This document shows, piece by piece, positions 16,495 through 25,337 of a stretch of 64,000 nt of DNA. The DNA is from Falsiroseomonas sp041690465. GTDB lineage: Bacteria; Pseudomonadota; Alphaproteobacteria; Acetobacterales; Acetobacteraceae. The notes under the pieces are model-generated. The model was not told the origin of the DNA and searched no databases. It was given only the letters and a program-made list of their open reading frames with translations. The translations under genes were made by a program, and so were the position numbers. Each line of letters begins with the position of its first letter. The stretch's first letter is position 1. The stretch spans positions 1 through 64,000 of the forward strand of contig NZ_JAWLHG010000008.1 in the NCBI RefSeq assembly GCF_041690465.1, in the 5' to 3' direction.

Positions 16495-17255
16495 GGCCGG
16501 TTGCACTGGTGACGGGAGCCCGTCGCGGCATCGGGCGCGCGACCTGCGCGGCGCTGGCCGCCAAGGGCTATGATCTGCTCGGCTGCGACATCGCCGAGGA
16601 GGGCGCGGACGAAACCGCCGCGGCCGTCGCCGACCTTGGCGGCAGGTTCGGCTTCCGGCTCTGCGACGTGTCGGACCTGGAGGCCGTCGCCGCGCTTGCC
16701 GACTGGGCCTGGAGCGAATGGGGCGGCGTGGAGGCGCTGGTGAACAATGCCGGCGTCGGCGCCATGCTGCGCGGCGACCTGCTGGACGTCACGCCACAAT
16801 CCTGGGACCGCTGCATGGACATCAACGCACGCGGCGCCTTCTTCGTCTCCCAGGCCATCGCCCGACGGATGGTGGCGGAGGGCGCGCCCCGGCGCGGCCA
16901 TCGCGCGCTGGTCTTCGTCTCCTCCGCCAACGCCTTCATGGCCGCGCCCGACCGTGCGGAATACACCGCGAGCAAGACGGCGGTTTCCATGGTGGCGCGC
17001 TGCTTCGCCTTGCGCCTGGCCGAGGATGGCATCCCGGTGCACGACATCCGCCCCGGCGTGATCCGCACCGATATGACGGCACCGGTCGCCGCGCGCTACG
17101 CACAGCGCATCGCCGAGGGCCTCTCGCCGATCCGCCGCTGGGGCGAGGCGGCGGATGTCGGCGATGCCATCGCCGCGCTGGTCAGCGGGGCGATTCCCTT
17201 CTCCACCGGCGACGCCTTCCATGTGGATGGCGGGCTGCACATCCAGCGGCTGTGA
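16491..17255 (+). CDS. Short-chain dehydrogenase/reductase (3-ketoacyl-ACP reductase-like)
   Basis: The 254-residue NAD(P)-dependent oxidoreductase has the classical SDR motifs: TGARRGIG cofactor loop at residues 8-15, NNAGVG near 90, catalytic Ser in VFVSSANAF and YTASK for the Tyr-Lys pair, and the C-terminal DVGDAIAAL and FHVDGGLHI segments. Its ATG overlaps the acyl-CoA dehydrogenase stop and its TGA overlaps the ATG of the MaoC gene. With these neighbours a role in a beta-oxidation-like or hydroxyacyl-CoA conversion is plausible; the substrate is not shown by the sequence. Confidence 0.9.
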   Translation: MRPVALVTGARRGIGRATCAALAAKGYDLLGCDIAEEGADETAAAVADLGGRFGFRLCDVSDLEAVAALADWAWSEWGGVEALVNNAGVGAMLRGDLLDVTPQSWDRCMDINARGAFFVSQAIARRMVAEGAPRRGHRALVFVSSANAFMAAPDRAEYTASKTAVSMVARCFALRLAEDGIPVHDIRPGVIRTDMTAPVAARYAQRIAEGLSPIRRWGEAADVGDAIAALVSGAIPFSTGDAFHVDGGLHIQRL

Positions 17256-17722
17256 TGAAGATCGACAAGGCGCTGCTGCGCTACGAGCAGATCGAACCCG
17301 GCCTGGCCTTCGAGACCGGCGGCATCACCGTGACCGAGGGACATATCCTCGGCTTTGCCGGCCTGACCGGCGATTTCTACGACATCCACATGGATGACGA
17401 ATACGCCCGCGCGCTCGGCTATCCCGGCCGCGTCGCGCATGGGCTGCTCGGGCTCGCGCTGTGCGACGGCCTGAAGAACCGCGCGCCGGTGCGCTTCGCC
17501 GCCATCGTCTCGCTGAACTGGCGCTGGTCCTTCACCGGCCCGATCCTGGTCGGCGACCGCATCGCCGCGCGCATCACCGTGCTGTCGAAGCGACTGACGA
17601 AGAACCCGTCGCGCGGCATCGTCACGCTCGGCTTCGAACTGGTGAACCAGAAGGGCGAGGTGGTGCAGAAGGGCGAGAACGACCTGATGGTGCACGGCGC
17701 GCGGATCGACGACGCTTCCTGA
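17255..17722 (+). CDS. MaoC-like hot-dog dehydratase
   Basis: The 155-residue protein has the hydratase-2 signature: catalytic Asp and His in FAGLTGDFYDIHMDDEYARALGYPGRVAHGLL. A hot-dog fold of about 150 residues follows, with RWSFTGPILVGDRI and a C-terminal strand QKGEVVQKGENDLMVH. It would hydrate an enoyl-CoA or dehydrate a hydroxyacyl-CoA. Its ATG overlaps the SDR stop, making it the last gene of the ACAD-SDR-MaoC operon. It converges on the membrane protein gene that ends seven bases later. Confidence 0.9.
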   Translation: MKIDKALLRYEQIEPGLAFETGGITVTEGHILGFAGLTGDFYDIHMDDEYARALGYPGRVAHGLLGLALCDGLKNRAPVRFAAIVSLNWRWSFTGPILVGDRIAARITVLSKRLTKNPSRGIVTLGFELVNQKGEVVQKGENDLMVHGARIDDAS

Positions 17723-17728
17723 ACACCC

Positions 17729-18400
17729 TCAGCCCGCGCCGTCGCCCTGCGGCGACATGCGTTGCCGCAGGAAGTCCCGCGCGACAAGCAAGTGATAGGC
17801 GGCCCAGCCGCCGATGCCGGCAAGCTTGAATCCATCCTCGAACAGGATGCCGAGCCCCTGCTCGTCCTGGGCCGAGCCGCGCACCAGGTCCACCACGATG
17901 CCGGAGGCGAACAGCACCAGGCAGACCACGAGGAGGACCGGCGCCACCTGCATATGCAAGGCACGGAAGCGCCAGAGATAGGCCACACCCGACAGGCCGA
18001 TCGCCGCGAGCACCGGCAACTCCGGAACGCCGAGATAGGCCGGCATCACGTTGTCATGCACCATGAACAGGTCGTCGATCGCCAGCATCGCGGAGACCAG
18101 CCCTGCCCAGAGCATCATCCTCCGCTGCTCGGAGGCCTCCTTCAGGGTGAACGCCGCCAGCAGGCCCGCCGCGGCAGCCGTCCACCAGCCGAGCACGCCG
18201 AGATGCGAGAACATGCCGACATAGAACGGAAAGTCCACATAGGCTGCAGGATCGCGCAGCGCGCGCGCGGGGTGCAGCCCGAACACCAGCGTCGCCAGCA
18301 GCAGCACCGCCACCGGCACCGCCACGCAAGCCACGCCCAGCCACCGCGCTACCGCATCGGCTGCATCGCGCCTGCCGCGTGATGCCGACCTCCCCTTCAC
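17729..18400 (-). CDS. Hypothetical six-helix membrane protein
   Basis: The 223-residue product has about six hydrophobic helices. Conserved-looking charged patches lie between them, including AIDDLFMVHDNVMPAYLG and EDGFKLAGIGGWAAYHL, where acidic and His residues near the membrane might bind a metal. I do not recognise the family. The start is GTG (18398-18400). It is transcribed towards the MaoC gene and is separated by about 110 bases from the oxidoreductase gene upstream, so it appears monocistronic or the tail of that minus-strand unit. Confidence 0.65.
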   Translation of the reverse strand: MKGRSASRGRRDAADAVARWLGVACVAVPVAVLLLATLVFGLHPARALRDPAAYVDFPFYVGMFSHLGVLGWWTAAAAGLLAAFTLKEASEQRRMMLWAGLVSAMLAIDDLFMVHDNVMPAYLGVPELPVLAAIGLSGVAYLWRFRALHMQVAPVLLVVCLVLFASGIVVDLVRGSAQDEQGLGILFEDGFKLAGIGGWAAYHLLVARDFLRQRMSPQGDGAG

Positions 18401-18507
18401 GTCAGCGTCACCCGCTCGTCATCGCCATGCAACATGACAGCACCGTGCACGGCGTCGCCCGGCATGCAACGCACGAAGCCTTGCGCCATGCGCAGCGGCG
18501 GATCTCG

Positions 18508-19527
18508 TCAGGGTTGAACGAAGCGCCCCGTGGCCGCGCTCTCGAGCAACGCCGCGATCAGCCGCTGCACTGCCAGCCCCGTCGCACCCGCATTGGAAGG
18601 CTGGCGGCCGGCGGCGATGGCGTCGAACATCTCGGCGATCATCGCACGGTGCGGGCCGTGGTCGAAGGCCATCGGATCGGCGCCGCCGCCGCCGGCAAGG
18701 CTGCCATCCAGGATCTCCACCGGGCGGTCCTTCACATGCAGTTCCAGCCGCTCCGCCACCAGCGCGGCGCTGCCGCCGGTGCCGGCGATCTCGATGCGTT
18801 CCGGGAAACCGGGCTCGGCCACCGTCGTCGCGTCCAGCGCCCCGATCGCGCCGCTGGCGAAGCGCAGCGCGGCCGCGGCGATGTCCTCGGTGTCGATCGC
18901 CCGCAGCGCGGAGGTGCGCGCGAAGCCGCCGATCTGCGCCACCGGCCCCGCCAGGTGCAGCAGCAGGTCGAGCGTGTGGATCGCCTGCGTGAGCAGCACG
19001 CCGCCGCCATCGCGCGCCCTCATCCCCCGCCCCGGCTGCGCGAAATAGGCCGCATTGCGCCACCACCGGATCGAGGCCGAGCAGGACAGCAGGGTCCCGA
19101 GTTCGCCATCCGAGATCGTCTGCTTCAGCCGCAGCGCCGCCGGCCGGAAGCGGTGCTGGAACACCACGCCGAGGGTCACGCCCGCGCGCTCCGCCATCGT
19201 GACCAGCGCCTCGGCGCGCTCGAGCGAGATCTCGAGCGGCTTCTCCACCAGGATGTGCTTCCCCACCTTCGCCGCCGCCTCCGCCACCGGCAGGTGCGCG
19301 CCAGGCGGCGTCAGCACGATGACGAGGTCGAGGTCGGGCGCTGCGAGCAGCGCATCCAGGCTCAGGAACACCGGCGCCCGCCAGGCCTGCGCGAAGGCGC
19401 CGCGCCGCTGCGCGCTCGGCGAGAAGCCGCCGAGCAGCCGCGCGCGTCCCGCCTTCTCCAGGTCGCGGATCGCCAGCATGTGCGGCGCCGCGGCCATGCC
19501 GAGCCCGACGATGCCCACGCCGATCAT
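18508..19527 (-). CDS. Gfo/Idh/MocA family oxidoreductase
   Basis: The 339-residue NAD(P)-dependent enzyme has an N-terminal Rossmann domain starting MIGVGIVGLGMAAAPH and the family EKPLEIS motif with the catalytic Lys. The C-terminal alpha/beta domain contains VVFQHRFRPAALRLK and a His-rich segment. These enzymes act on sugars, inositols or related hydroxy compounds; the substrate is not determinable. The start is chosen for the strong GAGGGGACG just upstream. The ATG overlaps the enoyl-CoA hydratase stop (TGATG), so the two genes are translationally coupled. Confidence 0.88.
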   Translation of the reverse strand: MIGVGIVGLGMAAAPHMLAIRDLEKAGRARLLGGFSPSAQRRGAFAQAWRAPVFLSLDALLAAPDLDLVIVLTPPGAHLPVAEAAAKVGKHILVEKPLEISLERAEALVTMAERAGVTLGVVFQHRFRPAALRLKQTISDGELGTLLSCSASIRWWRNAAYFAQPGRGMRARDGGGVLLTQAIHTLDLLLHLAGPVAQIGGFARTSALRAIDTEDIAAAALRFASGAIGALDATTVAEPGFPERIEIAGTGGSAALVAERLELHVKDRPVEILDGSLAGGGGADPMAFDHGPHRAMIAEMFDAIAAGRQPSNAGATGLAVQRLIAALLESAATGRFVQP

Positions 19528-20249
19528 CACGTCCCCTCCCGCAGTGCCGCAAGGCACAGCACGTTCATCTCGTTCTCATAGGCAAGCCCCGCCGCGAGCG
19601 GCGCTTCCAGCGACTGCCGCACCGCCGCCTTCACCGCCTGCACCGCAACGGGCGGCAGCGCGGCGAGCCTGCGGCACAGGGCCAGCGCCGTCTCCTCCAG
19701 CGCGGCATCCTCCACCACCTGTTCCACCAGGCGCAGCCGCACGGCTTCCTCGGCCTCGACCTGCTCCCCGGTCAGCAGCAGCCGCATCGCCTGGCCAAGG
19801 CCGACCACCCGCGGCAGCAGTTGCGACGCACCGCCGCCGCCGACCCAGCCGCGCGTCACCTCCGGGAAGCCGATGCGAGCGCTGCGGCCCGCGACTCGGA
19901 TATCGCAGGCCAGCGCCAGTTCGAATCCGCCGCCGAGCGCCCAGCCCTTCACCGCGGCGACCACCGGCTTGCGGATCGTCCGCACCGCGCCGGGATAGTC
20001 CGGCCGGTGGCGGAATTCCCAGGGCGTCTGGAAGGCCTCGATGGCCTTCAGGTCCATGCCCGCGCAGAAGGCGCGCTCCCCGGCGCCTTTCAGCAGCACG
20101 GCACGGATCGCCGCGTCAGCGTTGATCGCACGCGCATGATCGGCAAGCTGCCCGGCCATCGCGTTGGTGATGGCGTTGTGCTTGCCGGGCCGGTCGAGCG
20201 TCAGCACGGCGACGCCCTCCGCCTGCTCCAGCGTGACCCGCCCGTCCAT
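19527..20249 (-). CDS. Enoyl-CoA hydratase/isomerase family protein
   Basis: The 240-residue crotonase-fold enzyme has the oxyanion-hole segments AFCAGMDLKAIEAF and KGWALGGGFELALACDIRV, followed by GFPEVTRGWVGGGGASQLLPRVVG. One canonical catalytic Glu is present in GFPEV, while the first canonical Glu position reads GGFELAL, so a hydratase is plausible. It would act on enoyl-CoA intermediates. The start has GGGAGGGAA upstream. It is coupled to the Gfo/Idh gene and diverges from the CoA-transferase gene with about 65 bases between them. Confidence 0.88.
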   Translation of the reverse strand: MDGRVTLEQAEGVAVLTLDRPGKHNAITNAMAGQLADHARAINADAAIRAVLLKGAGERAFCAGMDLKAIEAFQTPWEFRHRPDYPGAVRTIRKPVVAAVKGWALGGGFELALACDIRVAGRSARIGFPEVTRGWVGGGGASQLLPRVVGLGQAMRLLLTGEQVEAEEAVRLRLVEQVVEDAALEETALALCRRLAALPPVAVQAVKAAVRQSLEAPLAAGLAYENEMNVLCLAALREGT

Positions 20250-20313
20250 CCCGTTCCCTCCCGACCGCGCGCCCGGTAGAGTAGCGCCATCCAGCGAAGG
20301 GGAAACGGGCAGG

Positions 20314-21858
20314 ATGCGCAGGGTGACGGCGGCCGAGGCCGCGTCCCTCGTCCGGGACGGCGACACGCTGCTGATCGGCGGCTCGGGTGGCGGGCATGCG
20401 GTGCCGGATGCGCTGCTGGCCGCCCTTGGCAACCGCTTCCGCGAGAATGGCGCGCCGCGCGACATCACCGCGCTGCATCCGGTGGGCGTGGGCGACGGCG
20501 CGCATCGCGGCCTGGGCCATCTGGCGCAGAAGGGACTGCTGAAGCGCAACGTGGCCGGCAGCTACGTGAACTCGCCCCCGGTCGGCGCGATGGCGCTGCG
20601 GGACGAGATCGAGGCCTGGTCCCTGCCGCAGGGCGCGCTTTCCCAGCTGATGCGCGAGATGGCGGCCGGCCGCCCCGGCCTGCTGACGAAGACCGGCCTG
20701 CACACTTTCGTGGACCCGCGCCTGCAGGGTGGCCGGCAGTCACCCTCCGCCAGGGAGGAGCTGGTGGAGCTGGTGCAGTTCCGCGGCGAGGAATACCTGT
20801 TCTACAAGCCCTACCACATCCACGTCGCCTTCCTGCGCGGCACCACGGCGGACGAGGACGGCAACGTCTCGATGGAGCAGGAGGCCGTCACGCTCGAGAT
20901 GCTGTCGGAGGCGCAGGCGACGAAGCGCTGCGGCGGCATCGTCGTGGTGCAGGTCAAGCGCATCGCCCGCCGCGGCAGCATCCACCCGAAGATGGTGAAG
21001 ATCCCCGGCATCCTGGTGGACCTGGTCGTCCTCGCGCCGGACCAGGAGCAGACCTACGAGACGCCCTATTCCCCCGCCTATTCCGGCGAGCTGCGCATCC
21101 CGCTGGAGGACATCCCCGTCCTGAAGCAGGATGCGCGCAAGGTGGTGGCGCGGCGCGGCGCCCTGGAACTGTTCCCGCGCGCGGTGTGCAACCTCGGCTC
21201 CGGCATCTTCACCGGCATCGCCAATGTCGCCGCCGAGGAAGGCTGCCTCGATGCCGTCTGCCTCACCAACGAGCAGGGCAACATCGGCGGCGCACCGGCC
21301 TCGGGCGGCGAGGCGGGCGCGGCGATGAATCCCGACGCGCAGCTGGACCAGCCCTACCAGTTCGATTTCTACGATGGCGGCGGGCTCGACCTCGCCTTCC
21401 TCTCCTTCGCCGAGTTCGACGCGGCGGGGAACGTGAACGTCTCCCGCTTCGGTGATCGCCTGATCGGGCCCGGCGGCTTCATCAACATCAGCCAGAACGC
21501 GAAGCGGGTGATCTTCGGCGGCACGCTGACCGCCGGCGGCAAGCCGAAAGCGGTGGCACAGGTGGAGCAGATCACCTTCTCCGGCGCTTATGCGCGCGAA
21601 CGCGGCCAGCCGGTCCTCTACGTCACCGAGGCCGCGGTGTTCCGCCTCGGCCCGGCGGGCCCGGAACTGGTGGAGATCGCGCCCGATCTCACCGTGGAGC
21701 AGGTCATTGCCCGCATGGGCTTCCGCCCCGCCGTGGCGCCGGATCTGCGGTCCATGGACCCGCGTCTGTTCCGCAATGCGCGCATGAACCTGGCCGCCGA
21801 CATCGCCGCGAAGCCGGGCCGTCCCGCCTCGCCACGGCTGGCGGAACTGCCGGCGTGA
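20314..21858 (+). CDS. Family I acyl-CoA:carboxylate CoA-transferase
   Basis: The 514-residue protein is a fused alpha-beta CoA-transferase (YdiF/propionate CoA-transferase type), moving CoA between a carboxylic acid and an acyl-CoA through a glutamyl-CoA intermediate. The alpha half starts RVTAAEAASLVRDGDTLLIGG with LHPVGVGDG; the beta half has RRGALELFPRAVCNLGSGI. The likely catalytic residue is E320 in LTNEQGNIGG. GDRLIGPGGFINISQNAK lies near the C-terminus. A MaoC gene overlaps its end and a TRAP importer follows, so it may activate the imported acid. The start has AAGGGGAAACGGGCAGG upstream. Confidence 0.9.
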   Translation: MRRVTAAEAASLVRDGDTLLIGGSGGGHAVPDALLAALGNRFRENGAPRDITALHPVGVGDGAHRGLGHLAQKGLLKRNVAGSYVNSPPVGAMALRDEIEAWSLPQGALSQLMREMAAGRPGLLTKTGLHTFVDPRLQGGRQSPSAREELVELVQFRGEEYLFYKPYHIHVAFLRGTTADEDGNVSMEQEAVTLEMLSEAQATKRCGGIVVVQVKRIARRGSIHPKMVKIPGILVDLVVLAPDQEQTYETPYSPAYSGELRIPLEDIPVLKQDARKVVARRGALELFPRAVCNLGSGIFTGIANVAAEEGCLDAVCLTNEQGNIGGAPASGGEAGAAMNPDAQLDQPYQFDFYDGGGLDLAFLSFAEFDAAGNVNVSRFGDRLIGPGGFINISQNAKRVIFGGTLTAGGKPKAVAQVEQITFSGAYARERGQPVLYVTEAAVFRLGPAGPELVEIAPDLTVEQVIARMGFRPAVAPDLRSMDPRLFRNARMNLAADIAAKPGRPASPRLAELPA

Positions 21859-22292
21859 GGCTCGGCATCGCGCCCGGCGAGTCGGCGACCTTCACCAAGA
21901 CCGTCGCCGAGCGCGACCTGCTGTTGACCGCCGAGATCACCGGCGATCACGATCCGCTGCATGTGGACGCCGCCTATGCCGCGACCACACCGTATGGCAG
22001 GCGCATCGCGCATGGTGCGCTGGTGCTCGGCCTGCTCTCGGCCACCGCCAGCACCATCGCGCATCGCGCCATCGCCAATGGCGCGGAGGGCCTGCCGGTC
22101 TCGCTCGGCTACGACCGCGTGCGCTTCCTCCGCCCGGTCTTCGAGGGCGACACGCTGACCGCGCGCTACCTGGTGGAGCGGACCGACGAAGCCGCCGCGC
22201 GTGCCGAGAGCGCCTGCGAAGTGGTGAACCAGGCCGGCGAGGTCTGCCTGGTCGCCCGCCATATCATGCGATGGGTCCGGCCCGCCACGTAA
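21855..22292 (+). CDS. MaoC-like dehydratase
   Basis: The 145-residue hot-dog protein has the hydratase-2 motif AEITGDHDPLHVDAAYAATTPYGRRIAHGAL with Asp and His at the usual spacing, then RVRFLRPVFEGDTLTARY and a C-terminal strand. It likely hydrates an enoyl-CoA. The start is GTG, overlapping the CoA-transferase TGA (GTGA), so translation is coupled. It differs clearly from the MaoC protein at 17255, so they are not recent duplicates. The TRAP receptor gene begins 88 bases downstream, probably in the same transcription unit. Confidence 0.88.
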   Translation: MRLGIAPGESATFTKTVAERDLLLTAEITGDHDPLHVDAAYAATTPYGRRIAHGALVLGLLSATASTIAHRAIANGAEGLPVSLGYDRVRFLRPVFEGDTLTARYLVERTDEAAARAESACEVVNQAGEVCLVARHIMRWVRPAT

Positions 22293-22380
22293 CCGGGTGG
22301 TTCCCAAGCGGCCGCCGCCGGGCTAGCCTGCGCCGCATCAAGCCGGGCGCAATGCCGGCGGATCAAGGGGAGACCTGTCC

Positions 22381-23379
22381 ATGCAACGTCGCGCTTTCCT
22401 CGGCACCGTCGGTGCCGCCACGACCCTGCTCGCCGCACCGAATGTGGTGCGCGCGCAGGCCCCCATCACGCTGAACGGCGCCAGCCAGTTCAATCCGGAA
22501 CACGTCTTCAACCGCACGATGCAGCGGTTCCAGGACCTGGTGAAGCAGTACTACGGCCGCCCGGTGAACTTCGTGATGCACAACAACAGCTCCCTGGGGC
22601 TGGAGAAGCAGTATTTCGAGTACATGTCGGCCGGCCGTGCGGTGGACTTCGCGATCGTCAGCCCGGCGCACATGTCCACCTTCAGCCGCGCCGCGCCCTA
22701 CATCGATGCACCCTTCCTGTTCCGCGACCTTGCCCATTGGAACAAGGTTCTCGACCAGGACCTGCTGAAGCCGGTGGCCGACGAGGTGGAGCGGCGCGCC
22801 CGCGTGGCGCTGATCGGCTATGCCGGCGGCGGCGTGCGCAACATCTTCGCGAACAAGGTGGTGCGCAACATGGCGGAGTTGCGCGGCCTGCGCGTGCGCG
22901 TGCAGGGCGCCCCGATCTGGAGCCGCACCTTCCAGGCGATCGGGATGGCGCCGCAGGTCATCGCCTACAACGAGGTCTACAACGCCATCCAGAACAACGT
23001 CATCGAGGCCGGCGAGAACGAGGCCGCGGGCGTCGAGCAGATGCGCTTCTACGAGGTCGGTCCGAACCTCATCATGACGCAGCACGCCATCACCATCCGC
23101 CCGCTCTGCTTCTCGGTGCAGACGCTGAACCGCCTGCCGCGCGAGCTGCAGGAGGCGATCCGCCGCGCCGGCAAGGAAGCGGGCGCCTTCGGCCGCCAGA
23201 CCGAGAGCACCGAGGATTCGCAGAAGGTCGATGCGCTCGCCGCCGCCGGCCGGCTGCGGAAGATCGAGTTCACCGAACGCGCGCAGATGAACGCCGCCGT
23301 GCAGCCGGTGATGGTCGCCTACGCCAAGGAGATCGATGCGGAGGCGATCCACAACCAGATCGCCTCGCTCACCTCCTGA
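22381..23379 (+). CDS. dctP: TRAP transporter solute receptor, DctP family
   Basis: The 332-residue periplasmic receptor has a signal peptide (MQRRAFLGTVGAATTLLAAPNVVRAQ). DctP-family segments include ITLNGASQFNPEHVFNRTMQ, GRAVDFAIVSPAHMS, DAPFLFRDLAHW, and the substrate-carboxylate Arg in GLRVRVQGAPIW followed by VIAYNEVYNAIQNNVIEAGEN. It delivers an organic acid to the DctQM membrane complex encoded directly downstream. AAGGGGAG precedes the ATG. The upstream CoA-transferase suggests the ligand is a monocarboxylate or dicarboxylate activated to its CoA ester. Confidence 0.93.
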   Translation: MQRRAFLGTVGAATTLLAAPNVVRAQAPITLNGASQFNPEHVFNRTMQRFQDLVKQYYGRPVNFVMHNNSSLGLEKQYFEYMSAGRAVDFAIVSPAHMSTFSRAAPYIDAPFLFRDLAHWNKVLDQDLLKPVADEVERRARVALIGYAGGGVRNIFANKVVRNMAELRGLRVRVQGAPIWSRTFQAIGMAPQVIAYNEVYNAIQNNVIEAGENEAAGVEQMRFYEVGPNLIMTQHAITIRPLCFSVQTLNRLPRELQEAIRRAGKEAGAFGRQTESTEDSQKVDALAAAGRLRKIEFTERAQMNAAVQPVMVAYAKEIDAEAIHNQIASLTS

Positions 23380-23449
23380 GCCCCTCCGGCGGGCCGGCGC
23401 CCGCCGCCCCGCCGGTCAGCATCCCGCCAACCCAGCAAGGACCGACCGC

Positions 23450-23965
23450 ATGCCGCCACCCGGCGCGCGCGGCATCTTCCGCCGCATCACGTTCTACTAC
23501 AGCCGGGTGCTCGACCTGCTGCTGGTCATTAGCGTCGCCATCATCATCATTCCGGTGACGATGCAGATCTTCGCCCGCTTCGTGGAGTGGATTCCCCGCT
23601 ACATCTGGACCGAGGAGCTGGCGCGCTTCCTGCTGGTCTGGATGATCATGATCGGCGCCATGATCGGCGTGCGCGAAGGCACGCATTTCACCGTGGACCT
23701 GTTCCAGAACCTGCGCGGGCGCACCAAGGCGGCGATGGACATCCTTTCGGGCCTCTTCGTGCTGTTCTTCGCCTATGTCTTCCTGGTCTATGGCTGGGAA
23801 TTCACCGACACCGCCTGGTATCGCATCAGCGAGCTGGCGGAGCTGCCGCTCTGGACCATCCACATCGCCTGGCCGATCGCCGGCGCCACCTGGATCCTCT
23901 TCGCCGGCGAGCGGATGTGGGACGATGTGCAGGTGCTGCTGCACGGCGAGAAGGCGGCGGAGTGA
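23450..23965 (+). CDS. dctQ: TRAP transporter small permease, DctQ family
   Basis: The 171-residue protein has four predicted membrane helices, as expected for DctQ. Helix 2 includes the YIWTEELARFLLVWMIMIGAM segment with the conserved EELAR...W motif; the REGTHFTVD loop precedes helix 3. It pairs with DctM to form the permease. The stop overlaps the dctM ATG (TGATG), so the two subunits are translated together. Confidence 0.93.
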   Translation: MPPPGARGIFRRITFYYSRVLDLLLVISVAIIIIPVTMQIFARFVEWIPRYIWTEELARFLLVWMIMIGAMIGVREGTHFTVDLFQNLRGRTKAAMDILSGLFVLFFAYVFLVYGWEFTDTAWYRISELAELPLWTIHIAWPIAGATWILFAGERMWDDVQVLLHGEKAAE

Positions 23966-25284
23966 TGGGCGGCAACGCACTGGCCACCGGCGACGCCGCC
24001 TGGCTGCTGTTCGGCATCTTCTTCACCCTGCTGGCGCTGCGCGTCCCGGTGGCGGTCGCGCTCGGCATCGCCTGCCTGCCCCCGCTGTTCATGGAGGACC
24101 GGCTCTGGCCGATGATCCTCGTGCAGGAGACGTTCAACTCCTACAACTCCTTTATCCTCCTCGCCGTGCCCTTCTTCCTGCTGGCCGCCAACCTGATGAC
24201 GGCCGGCGGCATCACCGACCAGCTGGTACGGCTCTCGCGCTCGCTGGTGGGCCACCTGCCGGGGGGTCTCGCACAGATCAACGTCGTCCTCTCGGTGTTC
24301 TTCGCCGGCATCTCCGGCAGTTCCACCGCCGACGCCGCCAGCCAGGGCAAGCTGTTCATCGAGGCGCAGATCAAGGAAGGCTACGCGCCCAGCTTCTCGG
24401 TGGCGATCACCGCCGTCTCTTCGGTGCTTGCCGTCGTCATCCCGCCTTCGATCCTTATGATCGTCTGGGGCGGCGTGCTGACCACGTCCATCGGCGCGCT
24501 GTTCCTTGCGGGCATCATCCCCGGTCTGATGCTGGCCGGCGTGCAGATGGGCACCGTGCACCTGTACGCGAAATCGCGCCGCTACCCGACCTATCCGAAG
24601 GCGACCTGGGGCGAGCTCGGACGCGCGCTGTTCATCTCCGTCCCCGCGCTGATGACGCCCTTCATCATCATCGGCGGCAAGGTCTTCGGTTGGTTCACGC
24701 CGACCGAGGCGGCCTGCATCGCCGTGCTCTATGCGCTCGCGCTGTCCTTCCTGGTCTATCGGCAGATGGATGCACGCCGCCTGTTCCGCGCCTTCAGCGA
24801 CACCGGCCGTTTCGCCGCGATCACCCTGTTCGCCGTCGGTACCGCCAGCGCCTTCGGCTGGCTGCTCGCCTTCTACAAGATCCCCGATGCGCTGCTCTCC
24901 GGCGTCGCGGCTTGGGAGATGGGACCCATCGCCGCCGGCTTCTTCGTCGCTGCGGCGTTCCTGGTGGTCGGCTGTTTCCTGGATGCCATCCCGGCCATCA
25001 TCATCGTCGGCACCATCCTCCAGCCGATCACCGCCGATGCCGGCATCCACCCCGTGCATTTCGCGATGATCGCCATCATGTCGCTGGCCTTCGGCCTGGT
25101 GACGCCGCCCTACGGCTTGTGTCTGCTGATCTGCTGCTCGATTGCGAACCTGCGACTGGTGGATGTGCTGAAGGATGTCTGCCTGATGCTCCTGCCGATG
25201 CTCGGCGTGCTCTGCCTGCTGATCCTCTGGCCGGACATGGCGCTGCTGATGCCGCGTCTGCTGGAGCCGGAGTTCCTGCAGTAG
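23965..25284 (+). CDS. dctM: TRAP transporter large permease, DctM family
   Basis: The 439-residue inner-membrane subunit has about 12 helices and carries out sodium-coupled import with DctQ and DctP. Family motifs include FILLAVPFFLLAANLMTAGGIT, VFFAGISGSSTADAASQG, VVIPPSILMIVWGG and VTPPYGLCLLICCSIA, all in their usual order. Length is normal. It is the last gene of the dctPQM unit; the downstream ABC exporter starts 53 bases later. Confidence 0.94.
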   Translation: MGGNALATGDAAWLLFGIFFTLLALRVPVAVALGIACLPPLFMEDRLWPMILVQETFNSYNSFILLAVPFFLLAANLMTAGGITDQLVRLSRSLVGHLPGGLAQINVVLSVFFAGISGSSTADAASQGKLFIEAQIKEGYAPSFSVAITAVSSVLAVVIPPSILMIVWGGVLTTSIGALFLAGIIPGLMLAGVQMGTVHLYAKSRRYPTYPKATWGELGRALFISVPALMTPFIIIGGKVFGWFTPTEAACIAVLYALALSFLVYRQMDARRLFRAFSDTGRFAAITLFAVGTASAFGWLLAFYKIPDALLSGVAAWEMGPIAAGFFVAAAFLVVGCFLDAIPAIIIVGTILQPITADAGIHPVHFAMIAIMSLAFGLVTPPYGLCLLICCSIANLRLVDVLKDVCLMLLPMLGVLCLLILWPDMALLMPRLLEPEFLQ

Positions 25285-25337
25285 CCTCAGGCCGCCGCAA
25301 CTTGCCGGGAAGGGCGCCCGCCGCCACTTTGCGCGGT

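Noticed and set aside
13968..17255. Very long (about 1,100-codon) open frame on the plus strand spanning the MATE, acyl-CoA dehydrogenase and SDR genes.
   Set aside because: Arg/Ala/Gly-rich translation with no domain motifs in its first 840 codons; only its end is the real SDR. A frame shadow caused by high GC.
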